This document shows positions 7,845 through 17,654 of a DNA stretch of 39,652 nt, one piece after another; position 1 is the stretch's first letter; each line of letters opens with the position of its first letter. The stretch covers positions 1 to 39,652 of the forward strand of contig JAAVZE010000090.1 in the NCBI GenBank assembly GCA_022791495.1. Direction: 5' to 3'. This DNA comes from Eubacterium sp. GTDB lineage: Bacteria > Bacillota > Clostridia > Lachnospirales > Lachnospiraceae. The notes beneath the pieces are model-generated. The model searched no databases. It was not told the DNA's origin and saw nothing but the letters and a program-made list of their open reading frames with translations. The translations under genes were made by a program, and so were the position numbers.

Positions 7845-9056
7845 TTACTCAATGGTGATAGTCTTTTCCCAGATTCGGCAGGAGGATGGAAAAAAATCTC
7901 CAAATCCTTTGTCTCTGACTGTGACAATGCATTTATCCTTACCGGCAAATCGCAGCTGCAGACCGACCCTCGCCCTTCTATCTATCCTTCCAGGAATCCC
8001 CTCCATCGGGATACATTGTTTCATCTTTTCCCTGGTCCGCATGTTCTTCACATTCAGTTCCAGTTCCCTGTCCCCATCGGGAATCAGGTCAATGTCGTAT
8101 TCAATCTGATACCAGGGAGTTCCCGCCCTGACAAGGAGAATCTCCTGCGGCTTCCCATCGGCATAAACATTCATGGAAACATTGACATCCACCGTATCCT
8201 CATCCAGATACACAAACTCATCCAGCCTGCGTTCTTCAGACATTTCCCTGGCACAATAGCAGGCTCCGCTCACATACAGGTTATCTCCCTGAAACAGATG
8301 GCGTCCCACGCAAAGCTTCTTCATCACAGCTCTGGCAAAACCTCTTTCAAACCCGGTCCCCGTCATATAAAGAGTCGTGATGATCTTCCCGTGAATGGCG
8401 CCCTGAACCATCCCCTCAAAGATCGCATTCTTTTCCTCTTCGCTACTGTCCTTTTCCTGAAACATCGGAATATAGTCGCTGTAATCCCTCGCCTCTACGG
8501 TGGCTAACATCGGCTGCTTATAACGATCCGTCTCCATCTGAAGATACATCAGCTTATCCCTCGTATAGTCAAATACACCTACATGATTGGTCCATAACTC
8601 TTTCTTCTGGCTCAACACATAATAGATAAAGCTTTGACGACGGTCAATGACCATGGCGCGGTCCCGGTGAATCCCGATCTTTGACAATGCCTGGTAGATA
8701 ATTCCAATAAACCGATAATCCCGGTACTCTGTAGTGACCACCAGCTGCCGGATGGATTCATTAGGATATTTTTTCCGTGTCTTAGACAGTATTTTCCGAA
8801 AAAATGTGGCCAGGATGTTTACCGGATCCGTCTCTCTGTCCACCGCCATCACCGGCTCCTGGCGGAGGATCTTCACCAAAAATCCCTCTATATAATCTTT
8901 TGTTCCCGGAACCGCCACCCTGGTAGGATAATCAATTCCATTTTGTTCTCCTCCAGACTTCAATATCTCCGGTTCCTGAAGCATCGGTCCCAGAACTGCG
9001 ATCTGGGAAATATCATTTCTAATATCCAAGCCTACATACAGCCTTCGCTGGCTCAT
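7845..9056 (-). CDS. Actin/Hsp70-fold protein with degenerate nucleotide site (DUF5716-like)
   Basis: 403 residues. The first half follows the actin/Hsp70 (ASKHA) plan: phosphate-1-like YVGLDIRNDISQIAVL (7-22, D11), a connect-1-like stretch FIYYVLSQKKEL (143-154), phosphate-2-like GVFDYTRDKLMYLQM (160-174), adenosine-type loop LYMTGTGFERG (229-239) and LYVSGACYCA (260-269). The usual DxGGGT of phosphate-2 is replaced by DYTRD, so nucleotide may bind without fast hydrolysis. The last ~100 residues form a separate, beta-rich region. I believe this matches the uncharacterised DUF5716 family of Lachnospiraceae; I cannot run the search. It sits in the centre of a five-gene cluster with scaffold-like and membrane partners. 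Confidence 0.78.
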   Translation of the reverse strand: MSQRRLYVGLDIRNDISQIAVLGPMLQEPEILKSGGEQNGIDYPTRVAVPGTKDYIEGFLVKILRQEPVMAVDRETDPVNILATFFRKILSKTRKKYPNESIRQLVVTTEYRDYRFIGIIYQALSKIGIHRDRAMVIDRRQSFIYYVLSQKKELWTNHVGVFDYTRDKLMYLQMETDRYKQPMLATVEARDYSDYIPMFQEKDSSEEEKNAIFEGMVQGAIHGKIITTLYMTGTGFERGFARAVMKKLCVGRHLFQGDNLYVSGACYCAREMSEERRLDEFVYLDEDTVDVNVSMNVYADGKPQEILLVRAGTPWYQIEYDIDLIPDGDRELELNVKNMRTREKMKQCIPMEGIPGRIDRRARVGLQLRFAGKDKCIVTVRDKGFGDFFPSSCRIWEKTITIE

Positions 9057-9111
9057 AGCAAATCATACCTTTCAAATCATACTGACTGCTGCTTTTATGG
9101 CAGCATCCGCC

Positions 9112-12100
9112 TTAAAGCGGAACAAACAGCTTTCCAGATATCTCCTGTATAGAACGGTACTTCTGGACCAGCTGGCGCAGCACTTCTTCTTCCCCATTCT
9201 CCTGCGCCCGGATCATTTGGTTCACCAGCTCATAAAAAGCCGCTGCCTCTTGCTCCGGATCTGCTTTCTCCCCTGCTGCTTCCTCATCTGCCCGGATCAC
9301 TCCCTGCCGGACGGGGCAGGGCTCTCTTCCGGCAAAAATTTGATAATGAACGGTTTCTCCCCGGAATAATAAGGTCTCATGTACATAGATATCCTCGAAT
9401 ACCGGCTTCATCTGACAGATCTCTTTTTCTCCATCCTCATGAGAAAGTTCAATATAGATATCTTTACTGCGGGAATAATACAGCTGGATGATACTGCCAT
9501 GAAGTACCGCAAAAGGAACCTCCACTTTACCGATAAATCCCTTCATAAAGGAAAATATCCTGCCAGTAGAAACATAATGGGACAGATGGTACTCAATGTA
9601 CTCCCTCTCCGCCTCTGTATACTCATCCTTTTGGGCATAATAGCGCAGAGAAGCCAGTATCATGCTCTGATTCTCCTCGGAAAGCCCCTCTCTGCGGATC
9701 TTCTCCCAGATCCTCTCCGGCATCTGCCATCTCTCCGTCAGATACCCATAAGAAATACCGGCCAAAAAAGCTTTTACAAGGATCCGGTTCGCCCCATACT
9801 CATAATAATCAACGAAAATATCCGCATATTTTTCCAGATTATCTTCCACGAACAAAGCCTGACCCAGAAGCCGTTCCGTCCCACCGTCAGATATGTCTGC
9901 CCCGTTCTTCCAGGCCGTCTGATATATGTCATAAAGCACAGAAATGCTCCCCATATAAAATTCTACCAAATAGGAAAGAATCTCATTGTTTTTTATCCCT
10001 CTCTGGTATAAAAAACTGCATAGTTTCATATAATACGGCTCAAAATGTTCCCGGTTCTCCTCCAGCTTCCAGGTGATTAGAAGCAAAAGAAGCTTCATGC
10101 TGCAACTGGTGATCTCATACTTTTTCAATACGCTCAGCGCCTCATCCTTCCATTCGTGCTGAATCATCGTCTGCAGGATTCCCGCACGCCTCTCCTGGGT
10201 CAGATAGCGGAAATCAATACCGCGGATCACCTCTTCCAGCAAAAGCTCCTCGCCAATGGCTTTATAATAATCATAAAGAATAAGCAGGGTTTTCTGCCGG
10301 TATTCCACTCCAGGCACCTGACGGCGTATCATAGTGTGCAAAAGAATGGCATCCTTGGCCACGATGTCCTTCTTTTTCAATATCTCTGAAAATAAATACA
10401 ACAAAAGTACCGGATTCTCGGAACCATTTTCGTAACAGCCCTGTGCCATATGTTCCAGATTTAATATCTTTGTCAGTGTGTAAGACACCGCATCTCCATG
10501 ATAATACCCGTTCTTATCTACAAAATATAATTTATAATTTAGTGTCCCGATGCTGATATCTGCCTCTCCATTGACCAGATTATAAACCATTGCCCCGCCG
10601 CCCTCATCATGGACGACTGCCACCCGCTCCATATTCCTGTTACCGCAGTGAAGCCGGTGGGCAAACAAAACCCCCGGCAGCTCTCTGGCGATCCGGTCTT
10701 TACAACTGTCCACACTGAGAAATTCTTCATATAACACCGCCAGTTCCGGACTGATGTGATGATCATACAGCTGCCGGAGTGTATATTCCTGCATCGCCTC
10801 ACGATAACTCTGATAATATTCTGGATACCTTTCCTGGTTCCTGACAATACTTGCGTAAAATCTTGCCCGGACGGAATCTCTAAGATGATTCTCATACTGA
10901 AAATAGGATGTGACCACTGGCAGGGCTTCATCATAGCAGGCTTTGTCCAACGTGTACATATAATATTCAAAGAGCTCCGTCAGGCGCAGTCTTCTCTCCA
11001 CCCCAAGGCGAAACCATTTAAAATATCTGGCCTCCAGTTTTTCCGTCCGGATCAGAAGGGCACAAATACTTTGAAGAGTATCCTCACTGCCATATACCTC
11101 ATAACAGCCCTGCAGCACAGACAGGAGCGCAGGGGTGCATTTCTTCTGGCGCGCTGCCAAAAAAGATATGGCAATCCCCAGATCCTCAGTAATTAAATCG
11201 TGCCTTATCCCAAACCTGAGAGCTCCTATTGTACTGCTGTCCAATTTCTTCAGCAGCTCCGGCTCCTGCAAAAACAGTAACATTCGATATAAATGCAGAT
11301 AAGGGCTAACTGCCCCCTCCTTCCAAAGCAGATCCAGCTCCTCCATCAACCCCTGGGAACTTCCCTCAAAATAACCCAGCCGCTCCAACATGACGAGAAG
11401 ACGCCAGTGATGACAGCCGTTGTCATAATACTCCCTGATCTTCCGGCACAACATGCTTTTTTCCTCAAGGGACCCCAGGGCAAGACACCGTATATACATA
11501 GTGGTCAGATAACAGTACACTTTTTCCATGCTGTCTCCCAAAGCCGGCGCCGGCATCCCGGTCACCGCATTGACAAAGGCCGCCATTTTCCTCTCTTCCC
11601 TGGTTAAGACCGCCATGTAGCCCCCCAGGAGAACATCATTTCCCTTACCCATACTGCCGATCATTTCCCGGTTCTCCACCAGCACCCGAAGCCACACATC
11701 TTTCAGACTGCTGTTCATCATGTACTGGATATGATATTTTGCCAGCAGCCCCGTCAGCTTGTCCAGACTACGCTTTTTCGCCCTTTCCTTCCTTCCCTGC
11801 ACCCCGTGAAGTCTCACCCTGATCTCCAGTTTCTGATACACATTTTCCAGAAGGATCGAACACCGGTGAATTCCCTCCGGAACCTCCGAAGCCTGAATAT
11901 GAAAAGCAAGTACTGCCTGATTCTGCAGAAAATCCTTATTGCTGAGACTGTTTTTCTGCAATGAGATGTAAGAGCTTTCCGTGCTCACCCGGATCCCCAC
12001 CATTCCCCAGCTGTCCAGTGCGATCAGGATCTCTCCATCGATATCTTCTTCCCTGACTTCAAAAGAAATCTGTCTTTTATTCGCTGCAAACCGTACCGGT

Positions 12101-12660
12101 TTTTTATCGCCGTGGGCCACTAAAAACTCCTCCAGCGCCTGTTTCTTTGGGTTTTTCAATGTTAAGTTTTGATATAATCTTTTTTCCCCCCACTCCTTCA
12201 GATAAATCTTTTTAAATTTATCATGATAAAAGATTGTGACTGCCTCCACAAAGTTTTCCCTGGCAAGCTCCACAAATTCTTCATAGGAATGAATCTCCCC
12301 GTCAGAACTGCGGAGACAGCGCGGTAATACCCTGACCTCATATGGCAGCATATGTTCCCCACAGTCTGTCACGATACAGAGATCTCCTGTCAAGATCTCC
12401 CCCGCTTTTTTATTACCCGCATATACCTTCGCTGTAATTTCATTTTCCTTCCCATCAAAAACCGGCAGAAATTCTATATTAAAATGATCCACTGCTCCGA
12501 ATCCTTTGATCTTCGTCCCGGCAGAATTGGACACCGTAAAGGAGGAAGCGGCTTCCCCTCCCTCAACTACTTCCAGCTTGAGACAGTCTATGGAACAGAC
12601 AATCTCAGGCTGCTCATATGTAAACCTGCCCTGAGCCAGTGACATGACTTTCTCTCTCAT
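9112..12660 (-). CDS. Giant scaffold-like protein of the actin-fold cluster (DUF5717-like)
   Basis: About 1182 residues. A TTG at 12696 opens the frame, but the ATG at 12660 (MREKVMSLAQGRFTYEQ) has GGGAG 8 nt upstream and is chosen. Residues about 10-290 look like two beta-sandwich domains (KLEVVEGGEAASSFTVSN, then FEVREEDIDGEILIALDSWGMVGIRV, ending in a stretch about ligating HGVQ). The bulk (about 300-1030) is a continuous array of amphipathic helices rich in Leu and Tyr, resembling TPR/HEAT solenoids. The end (about 1040-1140) returns to beta structure, then a Glu-rich helix. There is no signal peptide or membrane segment. I believe it belongs to the DUF5717 family. It probably scaffolds the complex; function unknown. 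Confidence 0.78.
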   Translation of the reverse strand: MREKVMSLAQGRFTYEQPEIVCSIDCLKLEVVEGGEAASSFTVSNSAGTKIKGFGAVDHFNIEFLPVFDGKENEITAKVYAGNKKAGEILTGDLCIVTDCGEHMLPYEVRVLPRCLRSSDGEIHSYEEFVELARENFVEAVTIFYHDKFKKIYLKEWGEKRLYQNLTLKNPKKQALEEFLVAHGDKKPVRFAANKRQISFEVREEDIDGEILIALDSWGMVGIRVSTESSYISLQKNSLSNKDFLQNQAVLAFHIQASEVPEGIHRCSILLENVYQKLEIRVRLHGVQGRKERAKKRSLDKLTGLLAKYHIQYMMNSSLKDVWLRVLVENREMIGSMGKGNDVLLGGYMAVLTREERKMAAFVNAVTGMPAPALGDSMEKVYCYLTTMYIRCLALGSLEEKSMLCRKIREYYDNGCHHWRLLVMLERLGYFEGSSQGLMEELDLLWKEGAVSPYLHLYRMLLFLQEPELLKKLDSSTIGALRFGIRHDLITEDLGIAISFLAARQKKCTPALLSVLQGCYEVYGSEDTLQSICALLIRTEKLEARYFKWFRLGVERRLRLTELFEYYMYTLDKACYDEALPVVTSYFQYENHLRDSVRARFYASIVRNQERYPEYYQSYREAMQEYTLRQLYDHHISPELAVLYEEFLSVDSCKDRIARELPGVLFAHRLHCGNRNMERVAVVHDEGGGAMVYNLVNGEADISIGTLNYKLYFVDKNGYYHGDAVSYTLTKILNLEHMAQGCYENGSENPVLLLYLFSEILKKKDIVAKDAILLHTMIRRQVPGVEYRQKTLLILYDYYKAIGEELLLEEVIRGIDFRYLTQERRAGILQTMIQHEWKDEALSVLKKYEITSCSMKLLLLLITWKLEENREHFEPYYMKLCSFLYQRGIKNNEILSYLVEFYMGSISVLYDIYQTAWKNGADISDGGTERLLGQALFVEDNLEKYADIFVDYYEYGANRILVKAFLAGISYGYLTERWQMPERIWEKIRREGLSEENQSMILASLRYYAQKDEYTEAEREYIEYHLSHYVSTGRIFSFMKGFIGKVEVPFAVLHGSIIQLYYSRSKDIYIELSHEDGEKEICQMKPVFEDIYVHETLLFRGETVHYQIFAGREPCPVRQGVIRADEEAAGEKADPEQEAAAFYELVNQMIRAQENGEEEVLRQLVQKYRSIQEISGKLFVPL

Positions 12661-12676
12661 CGCAATTTCTCCCTGG

Positions 12677-13654
12677 TTATGATGGTGTTTGCTCAATGCG
12701 TTGGATCAGTGCCTCGATGAAACGCATCTCCATATTGCGGCATCCCGTCAGGGAATAACTCCCCACCGCCTTCATCGCCTCCATGGCGATCTGCAGAGCT
12801 GCTCCTTTATCTTTTTTGACAAAATACAGCCAATAGGCGAAAACTCTCTTTATATTCGCCTCCTCATTGCCTTCCATTTTTGCCAGAAAAGGTTTTCCAT
12901 AAAAATGTGCCTTTCCCTCGTTGGGCTGAATGATTACATTGTAAAATACAAATTCACATAAACTGGATATCTCTCCACGGGACCATTTATCCGGCACATG
13001 ATCTTCCATCTCATCCATCACTTTCCGAAGGCTGTCATAATCACCCTGATCCAGAAAATGATAATACAGCATCAGAAGATACCTTTTGTAGACAGTCAGA
13101 TCTGTCAGCTTTCCCGTGTAAGCTACCGTCTGGACTTCCAACTCCGCCGGCGCCCTGCCTTCCCGGATCGCCGCATAGCACCGCTCGTACTCACGCCTCA
13201 TAATCCCAGCCGCCCCGCTGCCTGCTTTCTGCTTCTGATTGAATGCCAGAAGCACCATCAGCACAATGGTATATCCCACCATAACAATGGCCATCGAAAC
13301 CGTAAAGACATTTTTCGGCATAAGCTTTGTCCCCCAGATCTGGAAGCAGACTGTCTCCGTAAAGAACAATGCCACCGCCATGGAAAATGCCCCGTAGATC
13401 AGATTTCTCATACGGCTATCTTTCAGGTCTGTCATACGGCAGCTTATGTAGGGCTGTGGATCACACAGCCCGATAGAAAATCCTTTGTTTTTCTTACGGA
13501 TCTTTAGCATAAAAAAAATAAAGTGATCAAACTTAAAGTGTAACAATAACCCCCCCACGATCTTGCCAATAGCGGCAGCGATTCCTATGATGATAAAACC
13601 TGCCAGTGCACCGCCTGCACCCATAAAAAACTGTGCTGCCCCGTCCATACACAT
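12677..13654 (-). CDS. Three-TM membrane protein with C-terminal helical domain, first gene of the actin-fold cluster
   Basis: About 325 residues from the ATG at 13654 (MCMDGAAQFFMGAGG), which has AAAGG upstream; the frame is open further upstream across the promoter, so longer starts are rejected. Membrane segments: ALAGFIIIGIAAAIGKIVGGLLL (about 15-37), LIYGAFSMAVALFFTETVCF (about 85-104) and VFTVSMAIVMVGYTIVLMVLLAF (about 114-136). The rest is an alpha-helical cytoplasmic domain with TPR-like pairs (KRYLLMLYYHFLDQGDYDSL). It ends 16 nt before the giant scaffold gene. No named family recognised; likely membrane partner of the scaffold. Confidence 0.78.
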   Translation of the reverse strand: MCMDGAAQFFMGAGGALAGFIIIGIAAAIGKIVGGLLLHFKFDHFIFFMLKIRKKNKGFSIGLCDPQPYISCRMTDLKDSRMRNLIYGAFSMAVALFFTETVCFQIWGTKLMPKNVFTVSMAIVMVGYTIVLMVLLAFNQKQKAGSGAAGIMRREYERCYAAIREGRAPAELEVQTVAYTGKLTDLTVYKRYLLMLYYHFLDQGDYDSLRKVMDEMEDHVPDKWSRGEISSLCEFVFYNVIIQPNEGKAHFYGKPFLAKMEGNEEANIKRVFAYWLYFVKKDKGAALQIAMEAMKAVGSYSLTGCRNMEMRFIEALIQRIEQTPS

Positions 13655-13703
13655 ATCCGCCTTTCTCTGAAAGTCCCCGGATTCACATCCAGATTCTATT
13701 ATA

Positions 13704-13732
13704 ATTGTATATAAATACATCAGTTTTGTAAA
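13704..13732 (-). promoter_or_regulatory. Promoter of the seven-gene actin-fold/CBS/thiE operon
   Basis: Minus-strand -35 TTTACA (13727-13732), 17 bp, -10 TACAAT (13704-13709), 50 nt upstream of the first start codon. The following genes are spaced by at most about 55 nt or overlap, and I see no strong terminator between them down to 4721. Confidence 0.6.
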
Positions 13733-13763
13733 TAGGAAATTCCAGTGCATTCCTTCCTGCGCA

Positions 13764-14312
13764 CTACTGCAGCGCTCCCGCCAGCTGCATGACTCCGATG
13801 GCAGCCAGGGCGATCCCGGCAAAATAGTGAGAGGCTCCGATACATTTTACCCTTTTATCTGCCAGCAGCAAAAATGCATAGGTGAGGATCCCTACAACAA
13901 AGGGAAATATATACGCTTCTGCCCCCATGGTACACAGGCTGAGGCCACCGCAGAAAGAATCTGAGGCAAGAACACCTCCCAGCAGAACTCCCTCCCATGG
14001 ATCGATGGTCTTAGAGGAATCCGCGTCATAATTCTTTTCTTCCCGGTGATGATAGACACCCCAGACCGACCGCACACCGATCACAAACAGCACAAAACCT
14101 CCTGCCATCTGGATATAAGCTGTATCGATAAAATGTCCCATGCCGTTTCCCAGGAAAACAGCTACCATGGATGTGATAGCTGAAACCAGTGCCACGACCG
14201 CCTTCGTGTACCAGGGGATGCGGATGTCCCCCGCCCGGTAAGCAGCCCCCACCGCCCAGGAATCAATGCTGGCGGATAAACCAAGCAATATTATCTTGAT
14301 CACGTTCTCCAA
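13764..14312 (-). CDS. YtaF/MntP-family membrane protein
   Basis: 182 residues with six hydrophobic segments in two homologous halves. Each half begins with a small-residue/Asp motif: ILLGLSASIDSWAVGAAYRAG (8-28) and VLLGGVLASDSFCGGLSL (about 109-126). This repeat is shared by MntP manganese exporters and by the sporulation protein YtaF; the ASIDSWAVG wording and the second-half ASDS are closer to YtaF. The start is TTG with AGGAG very close upstream (3 nt), so the exact start is uncertain. It is divergent from the P-type ATPase gene, and the shared gap may couple their expression. Cation transport is a family inference. Confidence 0.78.
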   Translation of the reverse strand: MENVIKIILLGLSASIDSWAVGAAYRAGDIRIPWYTKAVVALVSAITSMVAVFLGNGMGHFIDTAYIQMAGGFVLFVIGVRSVWGVYHHREEKNYDADSSKTIDPWEGVLLGGVLASDSFCGGLSLCTMGAEAYIFPFVVGILTYAFLLLADKRVKCIGASHYFAGIALAAIGVMQLAGALQ

Positions 14313-14367
14313 ATTCTCCTAAAATCCGACTTATTTATTTTATCTTATGATTATTCTGGGGAAAAGT

Positions 14368-14373
14368 TATAAT
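14368..14373 (+). promoter_or_regulatory. -10 element for the P-type ATPase gene
   Basis: TATAAT 51 nt upstream of the ATPase start, with only a poor -35 (TTATGA at 14345-14350, 17-bp spacing). Confidence 0.45.
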
Positions 14374-14424
14374 TCCCGATTTAAAGACATAAAAATGATG
14401 TAAAACAGATTCGGGACAACAGGG

Positions 14425-16983
14425 ATGAAAAATAGAAGCGACTGGTACAACACACCTACAAAAGAGATTGAAAAACATTTTCACACAGATATGGAAAACG
14501 GGTTACAACAGAAAAAAGCGGAGGCACTTCTTCAAAAACACGGAAAAAACCAGCTGGCTCATAAAAAACCGGACAGCATGTTAAAAAACTTTATCGACCA
14601 GTTCAAAGATTTTATGATCATAACACTCCTGATCGCCGCCGGTATCTCCTTTGCTGTCTCCTGCCTGGAGCATCGAATGGACTTGATCGAGCCCTCCATC
14701 ATACTCGCCATCGTAATCATTAATGCGATCCTTGGCGTTGTTCAGGAGGCAAAAGCCAGGCGTTCGCTGGAAGCACTGAAAAATCTCTCCGCACCTCTGG
14801 CACTGGTGTATAGAGATGGAGAATTAAAGCAGATCGATTCCTCCCTCCTGGTTCCCGGGGATCTCATCGTACTGGAAGCAGGAAATCTTGTTCCTGCCGA
14901 TGCGAGGATCATATCTGTCATGGGACTCTCCATCGAGGAATCCACTCTGACTGGAGAGACAAATCCCATAGAAAAATCCACTTCTCCCCTTCACCTGGAA
15001 AATCTTCCGGTGGCTGAACAAGTCAATATGGCATTTTCCGGAACACTTGTTATCTCCGGACACGGTCTTGCCATCGTGACCGCCACTGGTATGAATACCG
15101 AGCTTGGGCACATCGCCGGAATGATCTCTTCTGAGACACCGCCGGATACCCCTCTCCAGAAAAAGCTGAATCATACAGGGAAACTCCTGGGGACACTGGC
15201 ACTGATCATCTGCCTTGTACTGTTTGTCCTTGGAATATATAAAAAGCAGCCTGTTTTTTCCATGTTTATGACCTCAGTCAGTCTGGGGGTGGCGGCGATT
15301 CCGGAGAGCCTTCCCGCCCTGGTCACCATCATGCTCTCCCTGGGGGTGGAGCGGATGGCAAAAAAACGCGCTATCATCCGCAGGCTCCCCGCTGTGGAAA
15401 CCCTTGGCAGCGCTACCGTGATCTGTTCTGACAAAACCGGAACTCTCACAGAAAACAAAATGACCGTTGTAAAAACCTATACCATGGACACCGCCCAGCG
15501 CCTGTTTACTTATTTCTGCCTGTGCAGCCACGGCATCGACCCTATGGAAAAGGCATTGTGGGAATACGCTGATACCCTGTCCATAAACATGGAGGCAGAG
15601 CAGAAAAAAAGACATCTGAAAGACGAACTTCCCTTTGATTCCAAGCGTAAACGAATGACTACATTCCATGAAACCTCAAAGGGACTTATGAGTATCACCA
15701 AGGGAGCTCCAGAAATTATTCTCAAACACTGCAGCCATATCCTGATCGACGGGGAAAAGAAACCCATCACCCACAGCATACGGCGGAATATAGAACAGAT
15801 TTGCCAGGAATTTGCCAGGGATGCCCTGCGGGTGCTTGCCCTTGCCTGCCGGGAGGATATTGGTACCCACTTGAAGCATGACAAATCCGTCTACGAGGAA
15901 AATATGGTATTTATCGGTCTTGCAGGCTTTATGGATCCTCCCAGAAAGGAAGCGGAATTTGCTGTCACAAAATGCCGCCACGCCGGGATCCGCCCGGTGA
16001 TGATCACCGGCGACCATCAGGTCACCGCCTCCGCCATTGCCCACAAACTGGGGATCTGCCGCCATCACGATCAAGTCATGAGCGGCGCCCAGTTGGACCA
16101 GATCAGCGATGCCGAGCTGTCCCGTGTCATCTATCAATACCCTGTCTTTGCCAGAGTTTCTCCAGCTCACAAAGTTCGTCTTGTGAAAGCATTTCAGAAC
16201 AATGGAGAGGTAGTAGCCATGACCGGGGATGGCGTCAATGACGCCCCGGCGCTCCAGAAAGCGGATATCGGCTGTGCCATGGGCAGATCCGGAACCGACG
16301 TAGCAAAAAATGCTGCCGATATGATCCTGATGGACGATAATTTTGCCACCATTGTCGATGCGGTGGAAGAGGGCAGAGGGATTTTCCAGAACATAAAAAA
16401 GGCCGTTCATTTTCTCCTTTCCTGCAACATTGGAGAGATCATGACGATCTTTGTGGCAATCCTGCTGGGAAGGGCCGCACCACTGCTCCCGGTACAGCTC
16501 CTGTTTATCAACCTTGTAACAGATTCCTTTCCCGCTATCTGCCTTGGACTGGAACCGCCGGAAAACGATATTATGAACCATCCTCCGGTCTCTGCAGCGA
16601 AGGGACTTTTCGGAGGCGGCGGCATGTTTACCATCATTGTTGAAGGAATGTTCATCGGCTCCCTCGCCCTGTTTGCCTACATGCTGGGGGGAGATACCGC
16701 AGGAAGTACGATGTGCTTCGCTGTGCTCTCCCTGTCTCAGCTGATCCATTCCCTGAACATGAGAAGCAGTACCCACTCCATCTTTCAGATCGGATTTTTC
16801 ACGAATAAAAAGCTTCTGTTCAGCGTGATCTTCTGCATCGCCCTGCAGTGCGCCGCCATATCGGTTCCCACACTGCAGATGATCTTCCACACCACATCCC
16901 TGACGATTTCACAGTGGATCCTGGTGGGGGTACTGGCACTGATGCCGATACCGCTGGTAGAACTGGAAAAAAGGGCTGGCTGA
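14425..16983 (+). CDS. P-type ATPase, Ca2+-transporting (P2A) type
   Basis: 852 residues, normal for bacterial SERCA/PMCA-like pumps. Order of motifs: N-terminal cation-ATPase domain, actuator TGET (176-179), TM4 cation site PESLP (293-297), phosphorylation motif DKTGTLT with D336, nucleotide domain with KGAPE, MITGDH and [17 protein letters not shown], and TM6 [22 protein letters not shown], the Ca2+-ATPase signature. It should move Ca2+ out of the cytosol using ATP; Mn2+ or other divalent ions are possible. Ribosome site is poor (ACAGGG just before ATG). It is a single gene, followed by several hairpins. Divergent from the YtaF/MntP-like gene. Confidence 0.9.
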   Translation: MKNRSDWYNTPTKEIEKHFHTDMENGLQQKKAEALLQKHGKNQLAHKKPDSMLKNFIDQFKDFMIITLLIAAGISFAVSCLEHRMDLIEPSIILAIVIINAILGVVQEAKARRSLEALKNLSAPLALVYRDGELKQIDSSLLVPGDLIVLEAGNLVPADARIISVMGLSIEESTLTGETNPIEKSTSPLHLENLPVAEQVNMAFSGTLVISGHGLAIVTATGMNTELGHIAGMISSETPPDTPLQKKLNHTGKLLGTLALIICLVLFVLGIYKKQPVFSMFMTSVSLGVAAIPESLPALVTIMLSLGVERMAKKRAIIRRLPAVETLGSATVICSDKTGTLTENKMTVVKTYTMDTAQRLFTYFCLCSHGIDPMEKALWEYADTLSINMEAEQKKRHLKDELPFDSKRKRMTTFHETSKGLMSITKGAPEIILKHCSHILIDGEKKPITHSIRRNIEQICQEFARDALRVLALACREDIGTHLKHDKSVYEENMVFIGLAGFMDPPRKEAEFAVTKCRHAGIRPVMITGDHQVTASAIAHKLGICRHHDQVMSGAQLDQISDAELSRVIYQYPVFARVSPAHKVRLVKAFQNNGEVVAMTGDGVNDAPALQKADIGCAMGRSGTDVAKNAADMILMDDNFATIVDAVEEGRGIFQNIKKAVHFLLSCNIGEIMTIFVAILLGRAAPLLPVQLLFINLVTDSFPAICLGLEPPENDIMNHPPVSAAKGLFGGGGMFTIIVEGMFIGSLALFAYMLGGDTAGSTMCFAVLSLSQLIHSLNMRSSTHSIFQIGFFTNKKLLFSVIFCIALQCAAISVPTLQMIFHTTSLTISQWILVGVLALMPIPLVELEKRAG

Positions 16984-16996
16984 AAAGCGCAGCCCT
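16972..16996 (+). terminator. Hairpin over the ATPase stop codon
   Basis: AGGGCTG (16972-16978) and CAGCCCT (16990-16996) form a 7-bp stem around GCTGAAAAGCG. The stop codon lies in the loop. It shares its loop plan with the hairpin at 17059-17083. No T-run follows, so it may be an RNA stability or pausing element rather than a full terminator. Confidence 0.5.
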
Positions 16997-16998
16997 CT

Positions 16999-17023
16999 GA
17001 AGAATCAGCTTCGCTGATTCTTC
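16999..17023 (+). terminator. Perfect 11-bp hairpin after the ATPase gene
   Basis: GAAGAATCAGC (16999-17009), loop TTC, GCTGATTCTTC (17013-17023). It directly follows the previous hairpin and abuts the 24-nt repeat starting at 17024. Role unknown; lacks a T-run. Confidence 0.5.
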
Positions 17024-17047
17024 GCTCCGCAAACGGAGAACTTTACT
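17024..17047. repeat. 24-nt direct repeat, left copy
   Basis: GCTCCGCAAACGGAGAACTT plus TACT, with an internal CTCCG-CAAA-CGGAG hairpin. An identical copy lies at 19953-19976. The two copies bracket the degraded mobile patch. Confidence 0.8.
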
Positions 17048-17058
17048 TTCTGGAAAAA

Positions 17059-17083
17059 AGGTGCGGCTGAAAAGCGCGCACCT
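17059..17083 (+). terminator. Hairpin of the AGGTGCG family
   Basis: AGGTGCG (17059-17065), GCTGAAAAGCG, CGCACCT (17077-17083). Nearly the same hairpin, with identical 7-nt arms, occurs 17.6 kb away at 34674-34698 between two genes, suggesting a dispersed terminator-like repeat. Confidence 0.5.
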
Positions 17084-17130
17084 CTAAAGGGGCTGTCGGT
17101 TCATACCGATTTTTAAAGCGCCTACACTAA

Positions 17131-17194
17131 AACAAGCATATCCACCAGAACTTCATGCTTTTCAGCATGGGAACTTCTGGTGGATATGCTTGTT
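17131..17194. repeat. Long inverted repeat, 20-bp perfect arms, terminator-like
   Basis: Arms AACAAGCATATCCACCAGAA (17131-17150) and its exact complement (17175-17194), with a nested CATGCT-TTTC-AGCATG hairpin inside. TTTTTTCTTTAG follows on the plus strand. It can serve as a terminator in either direction, including for the toxin gene at 17238. Its right half recurs at 19233-19292. Confidence 0.75.
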
Positions 17195-17237
17195 TTTTCT
17201 TTAGACAACACTCCGACCAATGATGCTTCTGCTAAAA

Positions 17238-17648
17238 CTACCCATTAATAATTTCCATCATTTCAGCAGGTGTTACAATAAAATCTTTTATCGGATAATG
17301 TTTTTGATTACCCGTTACTAAATAAGCATCATCGTCTCTCTTCTCCATTGCAACCTCATAAAATATCAAATCATCCATATCAACCAAGATTTCCCCCGTA
17401 GGCTGCGGAAATACTTCCATACCATATTGTTTTACTGCATTAATAACCAGCTGGATTGTCTCTTTCTTAAAATGAAATTTATTTCTATGAAGCACTTCAT
17501 CATACTCTGCCAAAATATCTTCATGATACAATGGTATGATTTTCCCATCAAACATTGCATCTAATACTCGTACTGTCGCTGAATCTGCTCGTTTTGAAAG
17601 CAAAGCAGAAATGAAAACATTTGTATCTATAACTGCATAATATACCAT
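17238..17648 (-). CDS. PIN-domain toxin of a type II toxin-antitoxin pair (COG1569-like)
   Basis: 136 residues from the ATG at 17648 (MVYYAVIDTNVFISALL), with AAAGG upstream; a GTG at 17654 directly abuts the antitoxin stop and is the alternative start. The PIN-fold acidic residues are visible: VIDTNVF near the N-terminus (first Asp), an EYDEVLHR glutamate, and DDLIFYEVAMEKRDDDAYLVTGN with the later Asp set. PIN toxins are Mg2+-dependent ribonucleases. The upstream antitoxin gene is contiguous. Codon use is AT-richer than in surrounding chromosomal genes, consistent with gain by transfer. Confidence 0.87.
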   Translation of the reverse strand: MVYYAVIDTNVFISALLSKRADSATVRVLDAMFDGKIIPLYHEDILAEYDEVLHRNKFHFKKETIQLVINAVKQYGMEVFPQPTGEILVDMDDLIFYEVAMEKRDDDAYLVTGNQKHYPIKDFIVTPAEMMEIING

Positions 17649-17654
17649 AAGCAC

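Noticed and set aside
13655-13822. Longer N-terminus for the first gene of the actin-fold cluster
   Set aside because: The extra 56 codons run through the predicted promoter and lack a ribosome site; the ATG at 13654 has AAAGG and leads into the membrane segment.
15676-16890. 404-aa open frame on the minus strand across the P-type ATPase
   Set aside because: It is antisense to a clearly conserved ATPase, has no ribosome site and no recognisable domain; it is a composition shadow.
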